From: Bacteroidota bacterium
GTDB lineage: Bacteria > Bacteroidota > Ignavibacteria > Ignavibacteriales > Ignavibacteriaceae
DNA length: 64,000 nucleotides
Direction of reading: 5' to 3'
NCBI GenBank assembly: GCA_021777835.1
Contig: JAJYDC010000011.1
Location: 29,063 to 93,062, forward strand
The translations under genes were made by a program, and so were the position numbers. Shown one piece after another: positions 18,179-27,199 of this stretch. Within the stretch, counting starts at the first letter, position 1. Each line of letters starts with the position of its first letter. The notes beneath the pieces are model-generated. The model ran no database searches and had not been told where the DNA came from. It saw only the letters and a program-made list of their open reading frames with translations.

Positions 18179-19152
18179 CTCTGCCGCAGACCAAGATTAA
18201 TTAGATCATGGAGATGAACAATCCCAATTGGTTTATTTTCATCAGATCTGATAACCAGAGTAGTAATCTTAAAGTTTTCCATTTGCTGAAGAGCAAAGGA
18301 TGCGAGATAATTTTCCTTCATTACTTTTGGATTATGGGACATAATATCTTTTGCTGTTAGATTCTTAATTTCCAGAGTTTTCTCAAGCAATCTTCGTAAA
18401 TCTCCGTCTGTAATTATACCGGTAAGTAAACCATTCTTGTCAACAACGCAAGTAGTACCTAATCGTTTTGAAGTTATTTCCAATATTACATCTTTTATAG
18501 ACGTATTCTCATTTACAATTGGAATTCTATCGCCGGAAATCATAATCTCTTTAATTTCAAGAGAAAGTCTTTTCCCAAGACTTCCCCCGGGGTGAAGATA
18601 GGCAAAATCCTCTGCAGTAAATCCTTTTCTTTGAAGGAGAGTAATTGAAAGGGCGTCACCCATTGCAAGAGTAGCAGTAGTTGAAGCTGTCGGTGCCAGG
18701 TCATAAGGGCATGCTTCCTCTTTAACCGCAATATTTAAAAAGATATCACACTGAGTTCCTAACTTAGAATCCTTATTTTCAGTCATAGCAATTAAAGTTA
18801 CTTTCAATCTTTTGAGCATTGAAAGTAAGTTCAATATTTCCTCAGTAGATCCACTCTTTGAAATGAGAACGACTACGTCTTCTTGACGAACCATTCCAAG
18901 ATCACCATGGAGAGCATCGGTTGGGTGAAGATAAATGGCAGGAGTACCAGTTGAGTTTAAGGTTGCAACAATTTTCCTTGCAATGAGGCCTGATTTTCCC
19001 ATACCGGTAAATACGACTCTTCCAACAGAATGATAAATAACATCAACCGCCTTAACAAATTCGCTATTTATGCTTTCATCCAGATTGGCTACGGCTTCAG
19101 CTTCTATTCTAATTACTTCTTTTCCTTTAAGAATAATTTCTTCGTCAGTCAA
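18175..19152 (-). CDS. kdsD: Arabinose-5-phosphate isomerase (KdsD/KpsF)
   Basis: 325 aa. It interconverts ribulose 5-phosphate and arabinose 5-phosphate, the first step towards Kdo. The N-terminal SIS domain (about 35-180) has VVFTGMGKSGLIARKIVATLNSTG, HPTDALHGDLGM and ISKSGSTEE. Two CBS repeats follow (about 205-325: MISGDRIPIVNENTSI, GIITDGDLRRLL, IMSHNPKVM, GIVHLHDLI). Order and length match the family. It is part of the tight kdsA-lptB operon, 4-nt overlap with lptC. Confidence 0.96.
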   Translation of the reverse strand: MTDEEIILKGKEVIRIEAEAVANLDESINSEFVKAVDVIYHSVGRVVFTGMGKSGLIARKIVATLNSTGTPAIYLHPTDALHGDLGMVRQEDVVVLISKSGSTEEILNLLSMLKRLKVTLIAMTENKDSKLGTQCDIFLNIAVKEEACPYDLAPTASTTATLAMGDALSITLLQRKGFTAEDFAYLHPGGSLGKRLSLEIKEIMISGDRIPIVNENTSIKDVILEITSKRLGTTCVVDKNGLLTGIITDGDLRRLLEKTLEIKNLTAKDIMSHNPKVMKENYLASFALQQMENFKITTLVIRSDENKPIGIVHLHDLINLGLRQR

Positions 19153-19155
19153 TTG

Positions 19156-19932
19156 TCAACCTTTCTTAAAAATACTGAATAGTTTGTTTTTCTTTGATTG
19201 ATTTTGCTTAGCTTGGAATTGCGAGTAATCAAGCTTTATTCTTCTAAAATATTTATTATATAATAGAAATGCCGAAACTAGATCCGAATCCTCATAAGAA
19301 TCGAGATTTGAGAAAAATAAATTCGGCTTTAAGGCTATTTTAGGATCGCGAATTTTCTTAACAAGCATCAAGTGATTATAGTAATTACTTAACGGAATTA
19401 AATAATTAATTTTATTCTCAATATTATGCACCCATATTTTCTTATGTACAGGAGCAATTGCTATTATATATTTACCCGGTAAAAATACAACTTCTCTAAC
19501 AAAAGAATTATCGCCGGGCGCTTTATCTCCCGGATTCCATGCAGAATAATTTAGGCTTATTAGATTAAGAGGATTATCTGTAATTTTATTAACGACAGAA
19601 ATATCAATTTCAATTTCATCATCTAACTCTTCCTGAATGGTAATATTGTATAGATTACCATCAAAGTTAGACACGCCAGCTGCAAAAATTGGCATGGACG
19701 GATCGGATAAGTCAACCAAAGAATTCTCCTTACCTAATATCAAATTGCCTTCTCCGGATCTTCCTATCCCAATAACGGAAAGGGATTCAATTTTCTCACG
19801 GTATAATTTATAACCAGACTTATTTTCAGGCAAAATACTATAAAGAAGAATTTTTTCCTTCTCAGATAATTTTCTTGGAAATTGACGAAAGCCATTCCCA
19901 CCTAACGAATTGTTATTTGCTTCCAAATGCAA
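19156..19932 (-). CDS. Conserved-looking hypothetical protein inside the Kdo/Lpt operon
   Basis: 258 aa, no signal peptide or membrane helix; not recognised. N-terminal KLSEKEKILLYSILPENKSGYKLYREKI is helical. The middle is beta-rich (VIGIGRSGEGNLILG, MPIFAAGVSNFDGNLYNITIQ). A central block, NYSAWNPGDKAPGDNSFVREV, is Trp/Pro/Gly-rich. The C-terminus is basic (NQSKKNKLFSIFKKG). It lies 24 bp after kdsA and 4-5 bp before kdsD, so it is co-transcribed with core LPS genes. A role in Kdo or LPS assembly is inferred only from position. Confidence 0.75.
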   Translation of the reverse strand: MHLEANNNSLGGNGFRQFPRKLSEKEKILLYSILPENKSGYKLYREKIESLSVIGIGRSGEGNLILGKENSLVDLSDPSMPIFAAGVSNFDGNLYNITIQEELDDEIEIDISVVNKITDNPLNLISLNYSAWNPGDKAPGDNSFVREVVFLPGKYIIAIAPVHKKIWVHNIENKINYLIPLSNYYNHLMLVKKIRDPKIALKPNLFFSNLDSYEDSDLVSAFLLYNKYFRRIKLDYSQFQAKQNQSKKNKLFSIFKKG

Positions 19933-19956
19933 TGTTAATTGTTATTTTAAATAGTA

Positions 19957-20769
19957 TTAATAACGTTTTACTAATTTATCAATTGCTTTTATCTCAGTTA
20001 ACAATTCTTTTAACTCATCCAAAGGTAATTGACTAGAAGCATCGCTTAAAGCTTCTTTTGGATTAGGGTGAACTTCCAAAAACAGTGCATCAATTCCAAT
20101 TGCCGTAGCAGCTTTAGCCAAAGGCTTAATAAATTTCGGTTGACCTCCGCTTGTATCTCCTTTGCTCGGCAACTGCACTGAATGAGTAGCATCCATAACT
20201 ACAGGATAGCCAAATTCTTTCATTATTATAAATGAACGCATATCTACTACCAAATTATGATAGCCAAAAGTTGTACCTCTTTCAGTAAGCATTATTTTAG
20301 TATTTCCAGTAGACGCAACTTTCTCGGCAACGTGCTTCATATCGTCGGGGGCAAGGAATTGTCCCTTTTTAACGTTAACAATTTTACCTGACCTCCCTGC
20401 TGCTAAGAGTAAGTCTGTTTGTCGGGATAAAAAAGCAGGAATTTGCAGGACATCAGCGACTTTACTAACGTAATTTATTTCCTCAACCGTATGTACGTCA
20501 GTTAGGATTGGCAGATCTAAATTTCTTTTAACTTTGCTAAGAATTTCTAACGCTTCTTTTTCGTCAATGCCAACGAAGGAATTAATGCTAGTTCGATTTG
20601 CTTTCTTATAGCTAGATTTGAATATGAAAGGAATATCTAAATCAGAAGTAATTTTTTTTATTTCATTTGCTGTATAAAGAATTAGCTTTTCATTTTCGAC
20701 AACACATGGACCTGCAATTAATACTAACGGTTTGTTATCGCCGATATATATATTTCCTAATTGTATCAT
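19957..20769 (-). CDS. kdsA: 3-deoxy-8-phosphooctulonate (Kdo-8-P) synthase
   Basis: 270 aa TIM-barrel enzyme that condenses phosphoenolpyruvate with arabinose 5-phosphate. LIAGPCVVEN, FKSSYKKANRTSINSF, LPILTDVHT, DVLQIPAFLSRQTDL, VNVKKGQFLAP, TERGTTFGYHNLVVDMR, VMDATHSVQLP and FLEVHPNPKEALSD are diagnostic. The product of KdsD two genes downstream is its substrate. It heads the LPS operon. Confidence 0.97.
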   Translation of the reverse strand: MIQLGNIYIGDNKPLVLIAGPCVVENEKLILYTANEIKKITSDLDIPFIFKSSYKKANRTSINSFVGIDEKEALEILSKVKRNLDLPILTDVHTVEEINYVSKVADVLQIPAFLSRQTDLLLAAGRSGKIVNVKKGQFLAPDDMKHVAEKVASTGNTKIMLTERGTTFGYHNLVVDMRSFIIMKEFGYPVVMDATHSVQLPSKGDTSGGQPKFIKPLAKAATAIGIDALFLEVHPNPKEALSDASSQLPLDELKELLTEIKAIDKLVKRY

Positions 20770-21176
20770 AAATTTAATATTTCCATTTTTCTTAACTTAA
20801 ATATAAATAATTTGTGACATTATTATGGCTTTCGGGAATATGAATATTTTGGATCAATAGATTTGGTGAATCAGTGAACTTTAGTTACGAGACTTAAAGA
20901 ACAAAAACACATTATCTGGATGATGGATTCCACAGTTTATATATGAGAATTAGAATTTGCTTAGAATAAATCCTTAGGAAATATGGAATAGGAAATATGG
21001 AATATGGAACAGGTTAAAGTATAACTAAGTTAATGCGTGCAATCTTATTTGGACGGTTTTCAAAATAGGTGATACGGGTTACCCCAAGACAATTTCAAAA
21101 TTGTAAGATTTGTGCTTAATATTTTTTAATACCAATTGTCACTAGTAAATTAGATTAATCATTTATATAAAATAAT
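20770..21176. other. Divergent intergenic region kdsA / PIG-L gene
   Basis: 407 bp, very AT-rich. The only visible structure is a short direct repeat around 20976-21011, where AGGAAATATGGAAT recurs with slight variation. It presumably carries the divergent promoters, but no clear TAnnTTTG box with a -33 partner was found. No gene or structured RNA seen. Confidence 0.5.
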
Positions 21177-23696
21177 ATGAAAAAGATACTTAGATTCTCA
21201 TATAGTACAATACTCGTTTTATTTATAAATATTTTATTTTCCGGTCAATTGCAGGCGCAGCCAAGACCAGTAATGAATTCCGGAGAACTGCAGCTTGCGC
21301 TAGATAAATTAAATGTGCTGGGAAGCGTTTTGTACATAGCAGCTCATCCCGATGATGAAAATAACGCTTTACTTGCTTACTTTGCAAAAGGGAAACTAGT
21401 CCGGACAGGTTATCTTTCCTTGACACGCGGAGACGGAGGTCAGAATTTACTTGGTACAGAGCAAGGTGATCTTCTTGGTGTGCTTAGGACGCAGGAACTT
21501 TTGCAAGCTCGTAAAATTGACGGTGCCGAACAATACTTTTCACGTGCTGTAGATTTTGGATTTTCTAAGTCAGCAAAAGAGACTTTAGATTTTTGGGGAA
21601 AAGATAAAATACTTTCAGATGTTGTCTGGGTAATAAGGAAATTCAGACCTGATATAATAATAACAAGATTCCAAGGAACAAAAGCTGACGGGCATGGTAA
21701 TCATACCGCTTCGGAGATGCTTGCAGCAGAGGCGTTTAAATTATCGGGAGATTCCACAAAATTCCCTGAACAATTAAAATATGTAAAACCATGGCAAGCA
21801 AAGAGAATACTCTGGAATGCCTGGCTTCCGTTGCTAGAGAAACGTAAAGCTGATCTTTCAAAATTATTGAAAGTTGATGTGGGGGGATATAACTCTTTGC
21901 TTGGAGAATCATATACCGAGATCGCTGCTCAAAGCAGAAGCATGCATAAAACTCAGGGGTTTGGATCCAGCAGCAGCTTTGGAGAAGCAATAAATTATTT
22001 TGTTCCGATAGAAGGTGCTCCAGCCGCAAATGATATCTTTGATGGAATAGATATGAGCTGGAACCGAGTCAAAGGCGGCGAAGTAATCGGCACATTGTTA
22101 GCTGAAGCTGACAAAGAATTTCATCCTGAAAATCCTTCTTCGATATTACCGATTCTGCTTAAAACTTACGGCGAAATGAAGAAAATTGACGACAACTATT
22201 GGGTAAAAGAAAAGGAAAAGGAATTACTTGAAGTTATACGTTCTTGCGCCGGAATATTTATAGAAGCAGATGCGTCTGATTATACTGTATCCCCCGGTGA
22301 TGGACTCAGCGTTCGTTCATCAATTATAAACCGTTCAAATTTTCCTTTTCAACTTGAAAAAGTTGAAGTGACTGACCAAACAAATACAGTATATGAAAAT
22401 TCAGAATTGAAAAATGAGAAATTGCTTCCTGTAAACTTGACTTGCAAAATCCCTGAGAACGCAGAATATTCGCAGCCCTACTGGCTGCGAAAAGAACACA
22501 CTATTGGAGATTATATAGTCACTGACCAAAGGCTAATTGGTAAAGCTGAAAATGACCCGCCACTTATTGCAAGATTTTATGTAAAGGCAGGAAGTGAGAC
22601 TTTAACTTTCAGTACGCCGGTGCAATATAAATGGACTGATCCGGTGAAAGGTGAGGAATTTCGACCTCTTGTAATAGAGCCGAAAGTGTTGATTAATTTA
22701 AAAGATAAGGTATATCTATTCCCTACTTCGAAACAAAGGGATGTATCTTTCATACTTAAAAGCGGCGAGAATAATTTATCTGAGGTATTAAAAATTGAAG
22801 TACCAAAAGGATGGCAAGTTGAACCTAATCAAATAAAATATACTTTTAAGAAAAAATATGATGAGCATGTTTTTAATTTCAAGATAACTCCGCCTGATCA
22901 TTATTCCGAGGGTTATGTGAATGCTTATTCTGTTTCAGACGGCAAGACTTATTCAATGGGTGAATCAGTGATAAACTATTCTCACATTCAACGTCAGACT
23001 GTATTTTATCCTTCGAAAGCGAAGATCATAAGATTAGATTTGAAGAAAGTAATTAATAATATCGGCTATATTATGGGGCCCGGTGACGAAGTGCCACAAA
23101 TACTCAAGGAATTAGGTTACAATGTAACGATGCTAAATGACAATGATATTGAGACAAAAAATCTTTCTGATTTTGACGCAATAGTTACAGGGATAAGGCT
23201 TTATAATACAGACAAACAAATTTCATTTGAACAGCCAAAGCTTTTAAAATATGTAGAGGATGGCGGTACTTTAGTAGTACAGTACAACAAATTTTTCGAT
23301 CTAGTTACAGATAAAATTGGTCCATATCCGTTTCACATCTCGAATGATAGAGTTACAGATGAGAATTCTAAGGTAACTTTTCTGGATAAGAATAATCCAA
23401 TATTGAATTACCCAAATAAAATTACAGAAGATAATTTTAATGGATGGATACAGGAAAGAGGTTTATATTTTGCTGATAAATGGGACAAGAACTACACACC
23501 CGTGATTAGCTGTCATGATCCTGATGAGTCGTCTAAGGATGGAGGTCTTTTATTTACTCATTTTGGTAAGGGAGTATTTATTTATACCGGTTATGATTGG
23601 TTCAGAGAACTTCCAGGGGGTGTATCGGGCTCATATCCTATTTTTATAAATATGATATCTGCCGGGAAATATTATAATTCGGATAAAACGAAATAA
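21177..23696 (+). CDS. Large secreted PIG-L (LmbE-like) deacetylase
   Basis: 839 aa with a signal peptide ending LQAQ. The PIG-L/LmbE zinc deacetylase domain covers about residues 45-300: AAHPDDEN (metal ligands and catalytic Asp at 56-62), LTRGDGGQNLL, LRTQELLQARKI and DGHGNHTAS. PIG-L proteins remove acetyl groups from N-acetylglucosaminyl substrates. The rest is beta-rich (about 340-620) and ends in an alpha/beta domain (about 630-835) that resembles ThuA-like/glutamine-amidotransferase-fold regions (LSDFDAIVTGIRLYN, VEDGGTLVVQYN, GKGVFIYTGYDWFRELP). It is extracytoplasmic, so not the cytoplasmic bacillithiol BshB even though a YtxJ gene follows 34 bp later. Confidence 0.85.
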   Translation: MKKILRFSYSTILVLFINILFSGQLQAQPRPVMNSGELQLALDKLNVLGSVLYIAAHPDDENNALLAYFAKGKLVRTGYLSLTRGDGGQNLLGTEQGDLLGVLRTQELLQARKIDGAEQYFSRAVDFGFSKSAKETLDFWGKDKILSDVVWVIRKFRPDIIITRFQGTKADGHGNHTASEMLAAEAFKLSGDSTKFPEQLKYVKPWQAKRILWNAWLPLLEKRKADLSKLLKVDVGGYNSLLGESYTEIAAQSRSMHKTQGFGSSSSFGEAINYFVPIEGAPAANDIFDGIDMSWNRVKGGEVIGTLLAEADKEFHPENPSSILPILLKTYGEMKKIDDNYWVKEKEKELLEVIRSCAGIFIEADASDYTVSPGDGLSVRSSIINRSNFPFQLEKVEVTDQTNTVYENSELKNEKLLPVNLTCKIPENAEYSQPYWLRKEHTIGDYIVTDQRLIGKAENDPPLIARFYVKAGSETLTFSTPVQYKWTDPVKGEEFRPLVIEPKVLINLKDKVYLFPTSKQRDVSFILKSGENNLSEVLKIEVPKGWQVEPNQIKYTFKKKYDEHVFNFKITPPDHYSEGYVNAYSVSDGKTYSMGESVINYSHIQRQTVFYPSKAKIIRLDLKKVINNIGYIMGPGDEVPQILKELGYNVTMLNDNDIETKNLSDFDAIVTGIRLYNTDKQISFEQPKLLKYVEDGGTLVVQYNKFFDLVTDKIGPYPFHISNDRVTDENSKVTFLDKNNPILNYPNKITEDNFNGWIQERGLYFADKWDKNYTPVISCHDPDESSKDGGLLFTHFGKGVFIYTGYDWFRELPGGVSGSYPIFINMISAGKYYNSDKTK

Positions 23697-23730
23697 TAAG
23701 AGTTAACTTTAATAAAATAAAGGGCTGCCA

Positions 23731-24087
23731 GTGGATAAAGTAAAAGAATTGAAATCAATTGAAGAATGGAATCAACTTAAAAAGGAATCTCAGTCAAAAA
23801 GCGATATAGTAATCTTTAAGTACAGTCCATACTGTTCAATAAGCGCATTTGCAGAAGAGAATTTTAATTCATGGATTTCATCTTTGAATGATAGAGACGA
23901 TTTAAAAATTATAAAAGTTAACGTAGTATCAGAGCGTCCTGTTAGTCAGCAAATTGCCAAGGATTTAAAAGTTGTTCATGAATCACCGCAACTAATTTGG
24001 GTAGACGCAAACTTGGGTATTAAATGGAATGCTACTCACTACAATATAACAGAATCTGCCTTAAAAGATAAAATCAAATTAGAATAG
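23731..24087 (+). CDS. ytxJ: YtxJ-like bacillithiol-system redox protein
   Basis: 118 aa thioredoxin-fold protein. Start codon is GTG. IVIFKYSPYCSISAFAEENF corresponds to the FKHSxxCxIS active-site segment of YtxJ (DUF2847), with a single Cys expected for a bacilliredoxin-type thiol. VVHESPQLIWV carries the cis-Pro segment of the thioredoxin fold, and W at NATHYNITESAL closes the family pattern. It probably acts in de-bacillithiolation of proteins. It follows the PIG-L gene by 34 bp and is likely co-transcribed. Confidence 0.85.
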   Translation: MDKVKELKSIEEWNQLKKESQSKSDIVIFKYSPYCSISAFAEENFNSWISSLNDRDDLKIIKVNVVSERPVSQQIAKDLKVVHESPQLIWVDANLGIKWNATHYNITESALKDKIKLE

Positions 24088-24182
24088 AATAAACCTCCAC
24101 TAGACTGCTGACGTTATTCTCTTTATGTGTCATTTCAAATATGTTTTCAACATTGCAGTAAGACAGACAGCACTAGTTCGAG

Positions 24183-24626
24183 CTAGCTACGTCTCAAATA
24201 ATCCCAAAGCGGCACACCTTTACTATTTCTCATCTGAAGAATAATTCCATTGGAAATAATTCTTTGAGCAATAATAATTGGCTTACCGTTATAGACTACC
24301 CTCGAACCTTCAATAACGATTTTATCATTAGCTTTAAGACAAATATTTAAGCATTGAGTAAACCAAGTTGGGCATAAAATAGCGGTAGCGGTTTCAGTTT
24401 TAGTTTTTACAACAACCTGAATACCAAAGCACATTCCTTTACCAGGCTGGACACTATCAATACTCACAATCTCCCCTGATAAAGTATCTATAGTTTTGGT
24501 ATTGAATAAGTCATTAAACTCACTACCGGATTCCCATCCGTCATTTCTACTTTGTGTTAACCCAAGATTTGAGCAAAATACAAGAAACAAAAAAACAACT
24601 GCATACTTAGAATAATTGACTTTCAT
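24183..24626 (-). CDS. Small periplasmic OB-fold-like protein
   Basis: 147 aa with a signal peptide ending GLTQ. The pattern TLSGEIVSIDSV, GIQVVVKT, LCPTWFTQ, LKANDKIVIEGSRVVYNGKPIIIAQRI and the closing RNSKGVPLWDYLRR recalls small periplasmic OB-fold proteins of the MamS/MamX-like kind, which often end LRDENGxPLW. That likeness is from memory of the pattern and is tentative. Three Cys in the middle (CPTWFTQCLNIC) are unusual and could bind metal or form disulfides. It lies 44 bp downstream of the universal stress gene, same direction. Confidence 0.6.
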   Translation of the reverse strand: MKVNYSKYAVVFLFLVFCSNLGLTQSRNDGWESGSEFNDLFNTKTIDTLSGEIVSIDSVQPGKGMCFGIQVVVKTKTETATAILCPTWFTQCLNICLKANDKIVIEGSRVVYNGKPIIIAQRIISNGIILQMRNSKGVPLWDYLRRS

Positions 24627-24670
24627 AAATAACCCCTTTCTCAGGCTATTTATAAATCAGCCTGAATGAA

Positions 24671-25171
24671 CTAGCCAACCCAGTTTTCAGCAAAAGTACT
24701 TCTATTTGAAGAAACTTCTTTAAGAAGAGTTGTATTTGACTTTACACAAATTGTTGGAATTTCCGAATACCTAAAGACTTTGTTGGCAACGTTTCCAGTA
24801 ATCAAATGAGAAAGCCCAGTCCAGCCATGCGAAGCAATTACAATAAGATCCACATTGTTTTTACGAGAGTAATAAAGGATTTGTTCGTACGGTTTACCAG
24901 GAGTCAAAACTTCGATGATATCTACGCCCTGTGCGGAGATTTTATTTATAAATCTCCTTAATTCCTCTTCGGCATCCAGGTAGCGAGATTGTTCATATCT
25001 CTTTTCGTTGAAATCATCGAGGATTTGATTTTGATTGTAAACCGGCTCAATAATGTGAAGCACATGGAGAGTTGAGTTGTTCTGTTTCGCAAGCATATGT
25101 CCGAATTCAAGAGCCTGCACAGAATTGGTCGAAAAGTCAGTAGGTACTAAGATGTTTTTGTATTCCACCAT
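24671..25171 (-). CDS. Universal stress protein (UspA family)
   Basis: 166 aa, single Usp domain. NILVPTDFSTNSVQALEFGHMLA at the N-terminus and VIASHGWTGLSHLITGNVANKVFRYSEIPTICV at the C-terminus (quoted only in part as motif) carry the ATP-binding G-2x-G-9x-G/N pattern. Usp proteins respond to starvation, redox or energy stress, often with two-component regulators. It lies between a lone receiver gene upstream and the small periplasmic protein downstream, all leftward. Confidence 0.92.
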   Translation of the reverse strand: MVEYKNILVPTDFSTNSVQALEFGHMLAKQNNSTLHVLHIIEPVYNQNQILDDFNEKRYEQSRYLDAEEELRRFINKISAQGVDIIEVLTPGKPYEQILYYSRKNNVDLIVIASHGWTGLSHLITGNVANKVFRYSEIPTICVKSNTTLLKEVSSNRSTFAENWVG

Positions 25172-25215
25172 AGAAACCTCCTTTTTTTTTTAATTAAATT
25201 ACATTCTTCAAAAAG

Positions 25216-25569
25216 TTAGACGAACAAAGTTGATAATTGTTTCGTCACCTCATTTAGGTCAAAAGGTTTGTAAATAATTGAATTTGTATACTGTCTAATA
25301 AGCTTATCAAAATCTTTAACTTGATTTTCATAGACATAAGTTAGGACAATAGGAACATTAATTTTAGCTTTTCGAAGCTCATGACATAAAATTTCTATTT
25401 TTTTAGATGGCTGCGTATCAATGATAATCATATCAAAATTAAGATGAGCAGACATTTCTTGCAGAACGTGAAGATCTGTTGTTATAGTCACATTGTAACT
25501 ATTCTGCAAATACATCAAAAAACTTAAACACATGCTTGCATCAGAGCTATATACTATAATATTTTTCAT
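25216..25569 (-). CDS. Stand-alone receiver-like domain protein
   Basis: 117 aa with CheY-like alternation. Asp51 in MIIIDTQPS is in the phospho-acceptor position and Lys in IIYKPFDLNEV is the conserved C-terminal Lys-Pro. The N-terminal acidic pair is reduced to one Asp (VYSSDAS), so metal binding and phosphorylation may be weakened. No output domain. It sits 44 bp upstream of the Usp gene and 263 bp downstream of the NtrC-type regulator, which suggests a role in the same stress circuit. Confidence 0.75.
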   Translation of the reverse strand: MKNIIVYSSDASMCLSFLMYLQNSYNVTITTDLHVLQEMSAHLNFDMIIIDTQPSKKIEILCHELRKAKINVPIVLTYVYENQVKDFDKLIRQYTNSIIYKPFDLNEVTKQLSTLFV

Positions 25570-25832
25570 AACGGGTGATATTCCGGTAAATTTATGGGTG
25601 CAAAAAAAAGGTGTCGAATAATGTGCCAGATTTGCAGATCTGTAAAGTAAAATAAATAGCCTAAAATTTATCGAAATTCGATGTTTCTAGCTAGCTACAA
25701 TAAAAATGAAGAAGATATAGCGGTATTCACTTCTCGTTATTGAAAATGAAAAAATGAAAATTTCATAGAATGAGAACAAAAAAGATGATACTTACTTGAA
25801 AAAGGCGAATAAATACATAAATATGCAAGACA

Positions 25833-27188
25833 TTAAGCCTTAATGTCAAGTTCTTTTAGCTTTCTATAAAGAGTTGAAAGTCCGACCTGTAAGACTTCAG
25901 CAGTTTTTTCCTTATCAAAATGATTATTCTCCAAGGCTTTATAAATATAATCCTTTTCAATTTTCTTTACATATTCTTCAAGCGAACCAATTTTGGAGAA
26001 ATCAATTACTGGTCCTTTAGAATTAAAATTTTGAGGCAGATCATTTAAGAGAATGAAATCAGTTTTACAGAAAATAGCAGCTCTTTCAAGTGTATTTTCG
26101 AGTTCTCGTATCTCCCCTTTCCATTCATAGTTCATCATTGAACGCATGGCTTCACTATCGATTCCCTTAATATTCTTGTTAAGTTCTTTTCTGTATTTAT
26201 TTAAAAAGTGATCAGCAAGTAATGGAATATCCTCTTCCCGTTCTTTTAAGGAAGGAAGTCGAATTTCTACAATATTTAGGCGATAATAAAGATCCTCTCG
26301 AAAACGTCCGTTAACAACATCTTCTTTAAGATCCCGGTTAGTTGAAGCAATAAATCTCACATTTACAGAAATTGACGCAGTAGAGCCAACAGGGGTGTAC
26401 TCTTTCTCCTGAAGAACGCGGAGTAATTTGACTTGCAACTGGAGGGGTAATTCACTTATTTCGTCTAAAAACAAAGTGCCGCCATCGGCCGCCTTAATTA
26501 ATCCTTCTTTATCTGAAATTGCCCCGGTAAACGCACCTCGCTTATGTCCAAACAGTTCGCTTTCAATTAAATTTTCCGTAATAGTTCCACAATTAACCGA
26601 AATCATGGGTTTATTTTTTCTTTTGCTGTTATAATGCAGAGCGCGTGCAACTAATTCTTTACCTGTACCACTTTTACCTGTAATTAGGACAGTAGTATCA
26701 GTATCAGCTACAGTTTGTATCATGTCAAATATTTTCTTTATTGCAGGGCTTTTACCGACAATATTTTCGAAGTCAAAATTTCGTTGTATTTCCTTCCTTA
26801 AAAGCCGATTTTCAAGAATTAGATTTCTTACTTCAAACAGCCGTCTTATTTTTATAAGAAGCTCATCAAATTCAACCGGTTTTAATAAATAATCGCTTGC
26901 TCCATTTCTAAGAGCAGAAATAGCAGTATCCAAAGAGCCAAAAGCAGTAATAATAATTACAGAAGTCTGGATATTTAATTTTTTAATTTCCTCAAGAAGT
27001 TGAATACCTTTCATTTCAGGCATTTCAAGATCAGTCAGCACAAGATCAAAGGACTCTTCCAGCAGCCAGTTATAGGCGGCACGCCCGTTTTCAGCTTCTT
27101 GGACATAAAATCCTTCTTTTTTAAGAATAAATGAGAGAGATTCTCTAATAATATCTTCATCGTCTACAACTAAAATTCTTTCAGCCAT
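25833..27188 (-). CDS. Sigma-54-dependent response regulator, NtrC/AtoC type
   Basis: 451 aa in three domains. Receiver (about 1-120): acidic DDED, phospho-acceptor Asp53 in LVLTDLEMPEM, LLKPVEF. AAA+ domain (about 140-380): Walker A GKSGTGKE, sigma-54 contact loop KRGAFTGA, Walker B TLFLDEISELP, arginine finger region RFIASTNRDL and FREDLYYRLNI. Fis-type helix-turn-helix (about 405-451): KTAEVLQVGLSTLYRKLKEL. It would activate RpoN promoters when phosphorylated by the kinase encoded 11 bp upstream. The 263-bp gap after it (25570-25832) shows no gene and no convincing -24/-12 site. Confidence 0.96.
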   Translation of the reverse strand: MAERILVVDDEDIIRESLSFILKKEGFYVQEAENGRAAYNWLLEESFDLVLTDLEMPEMKGIQLLEEIKKLNIQTSVIIITAFGSLDTAISALRNGASDYLLKPVEFDELLIKIRRLFEVRNLILENRLLRKEIQRNFDFENIVGKSPAIKKIFDMIQTVADTDTTVLITGKSGTGKELVARALHYNSKRKNKPMISVNCGTITENLIESELFGHKRGAFTGAISDKEGLIKAADGGTLFLDEISELPLQLQVKLLRVLQEKEYTPVGSTASISVNVRFIASTNRDLKEDVVNGRFREDLYYRLNIVEIRLPSLKEREEDIPLLADHFLNKYRKELNKNIKGIDSEAMRSMMNYEWKGEIRELENTLERAAIFCKTDFILLNDLPQNFNSKGPVIDFSKIGSLEEYVKKIEKDYIYKALENNHFDKEKTAEVLQVGLSTLYRKLKELDIKA

Positions 27189-27199
27189 ACATATTCCTT

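Noticed and set aside
21177..23696. Bacillithiol deacetylase BshB, because a YtxJ gene follows
   Set aside because: The protein has a signal peptide and is over three times the size of BshB, so it acts outside the cytoplasm.
25605..25645. TGGCAC on the minus strand upstream of the lone receiver gene, as a sigma-54 promoter
   Set aside because: At the -12 position the sequence reads TCGAC rather than TTGCA, so the invariant GC is missing.
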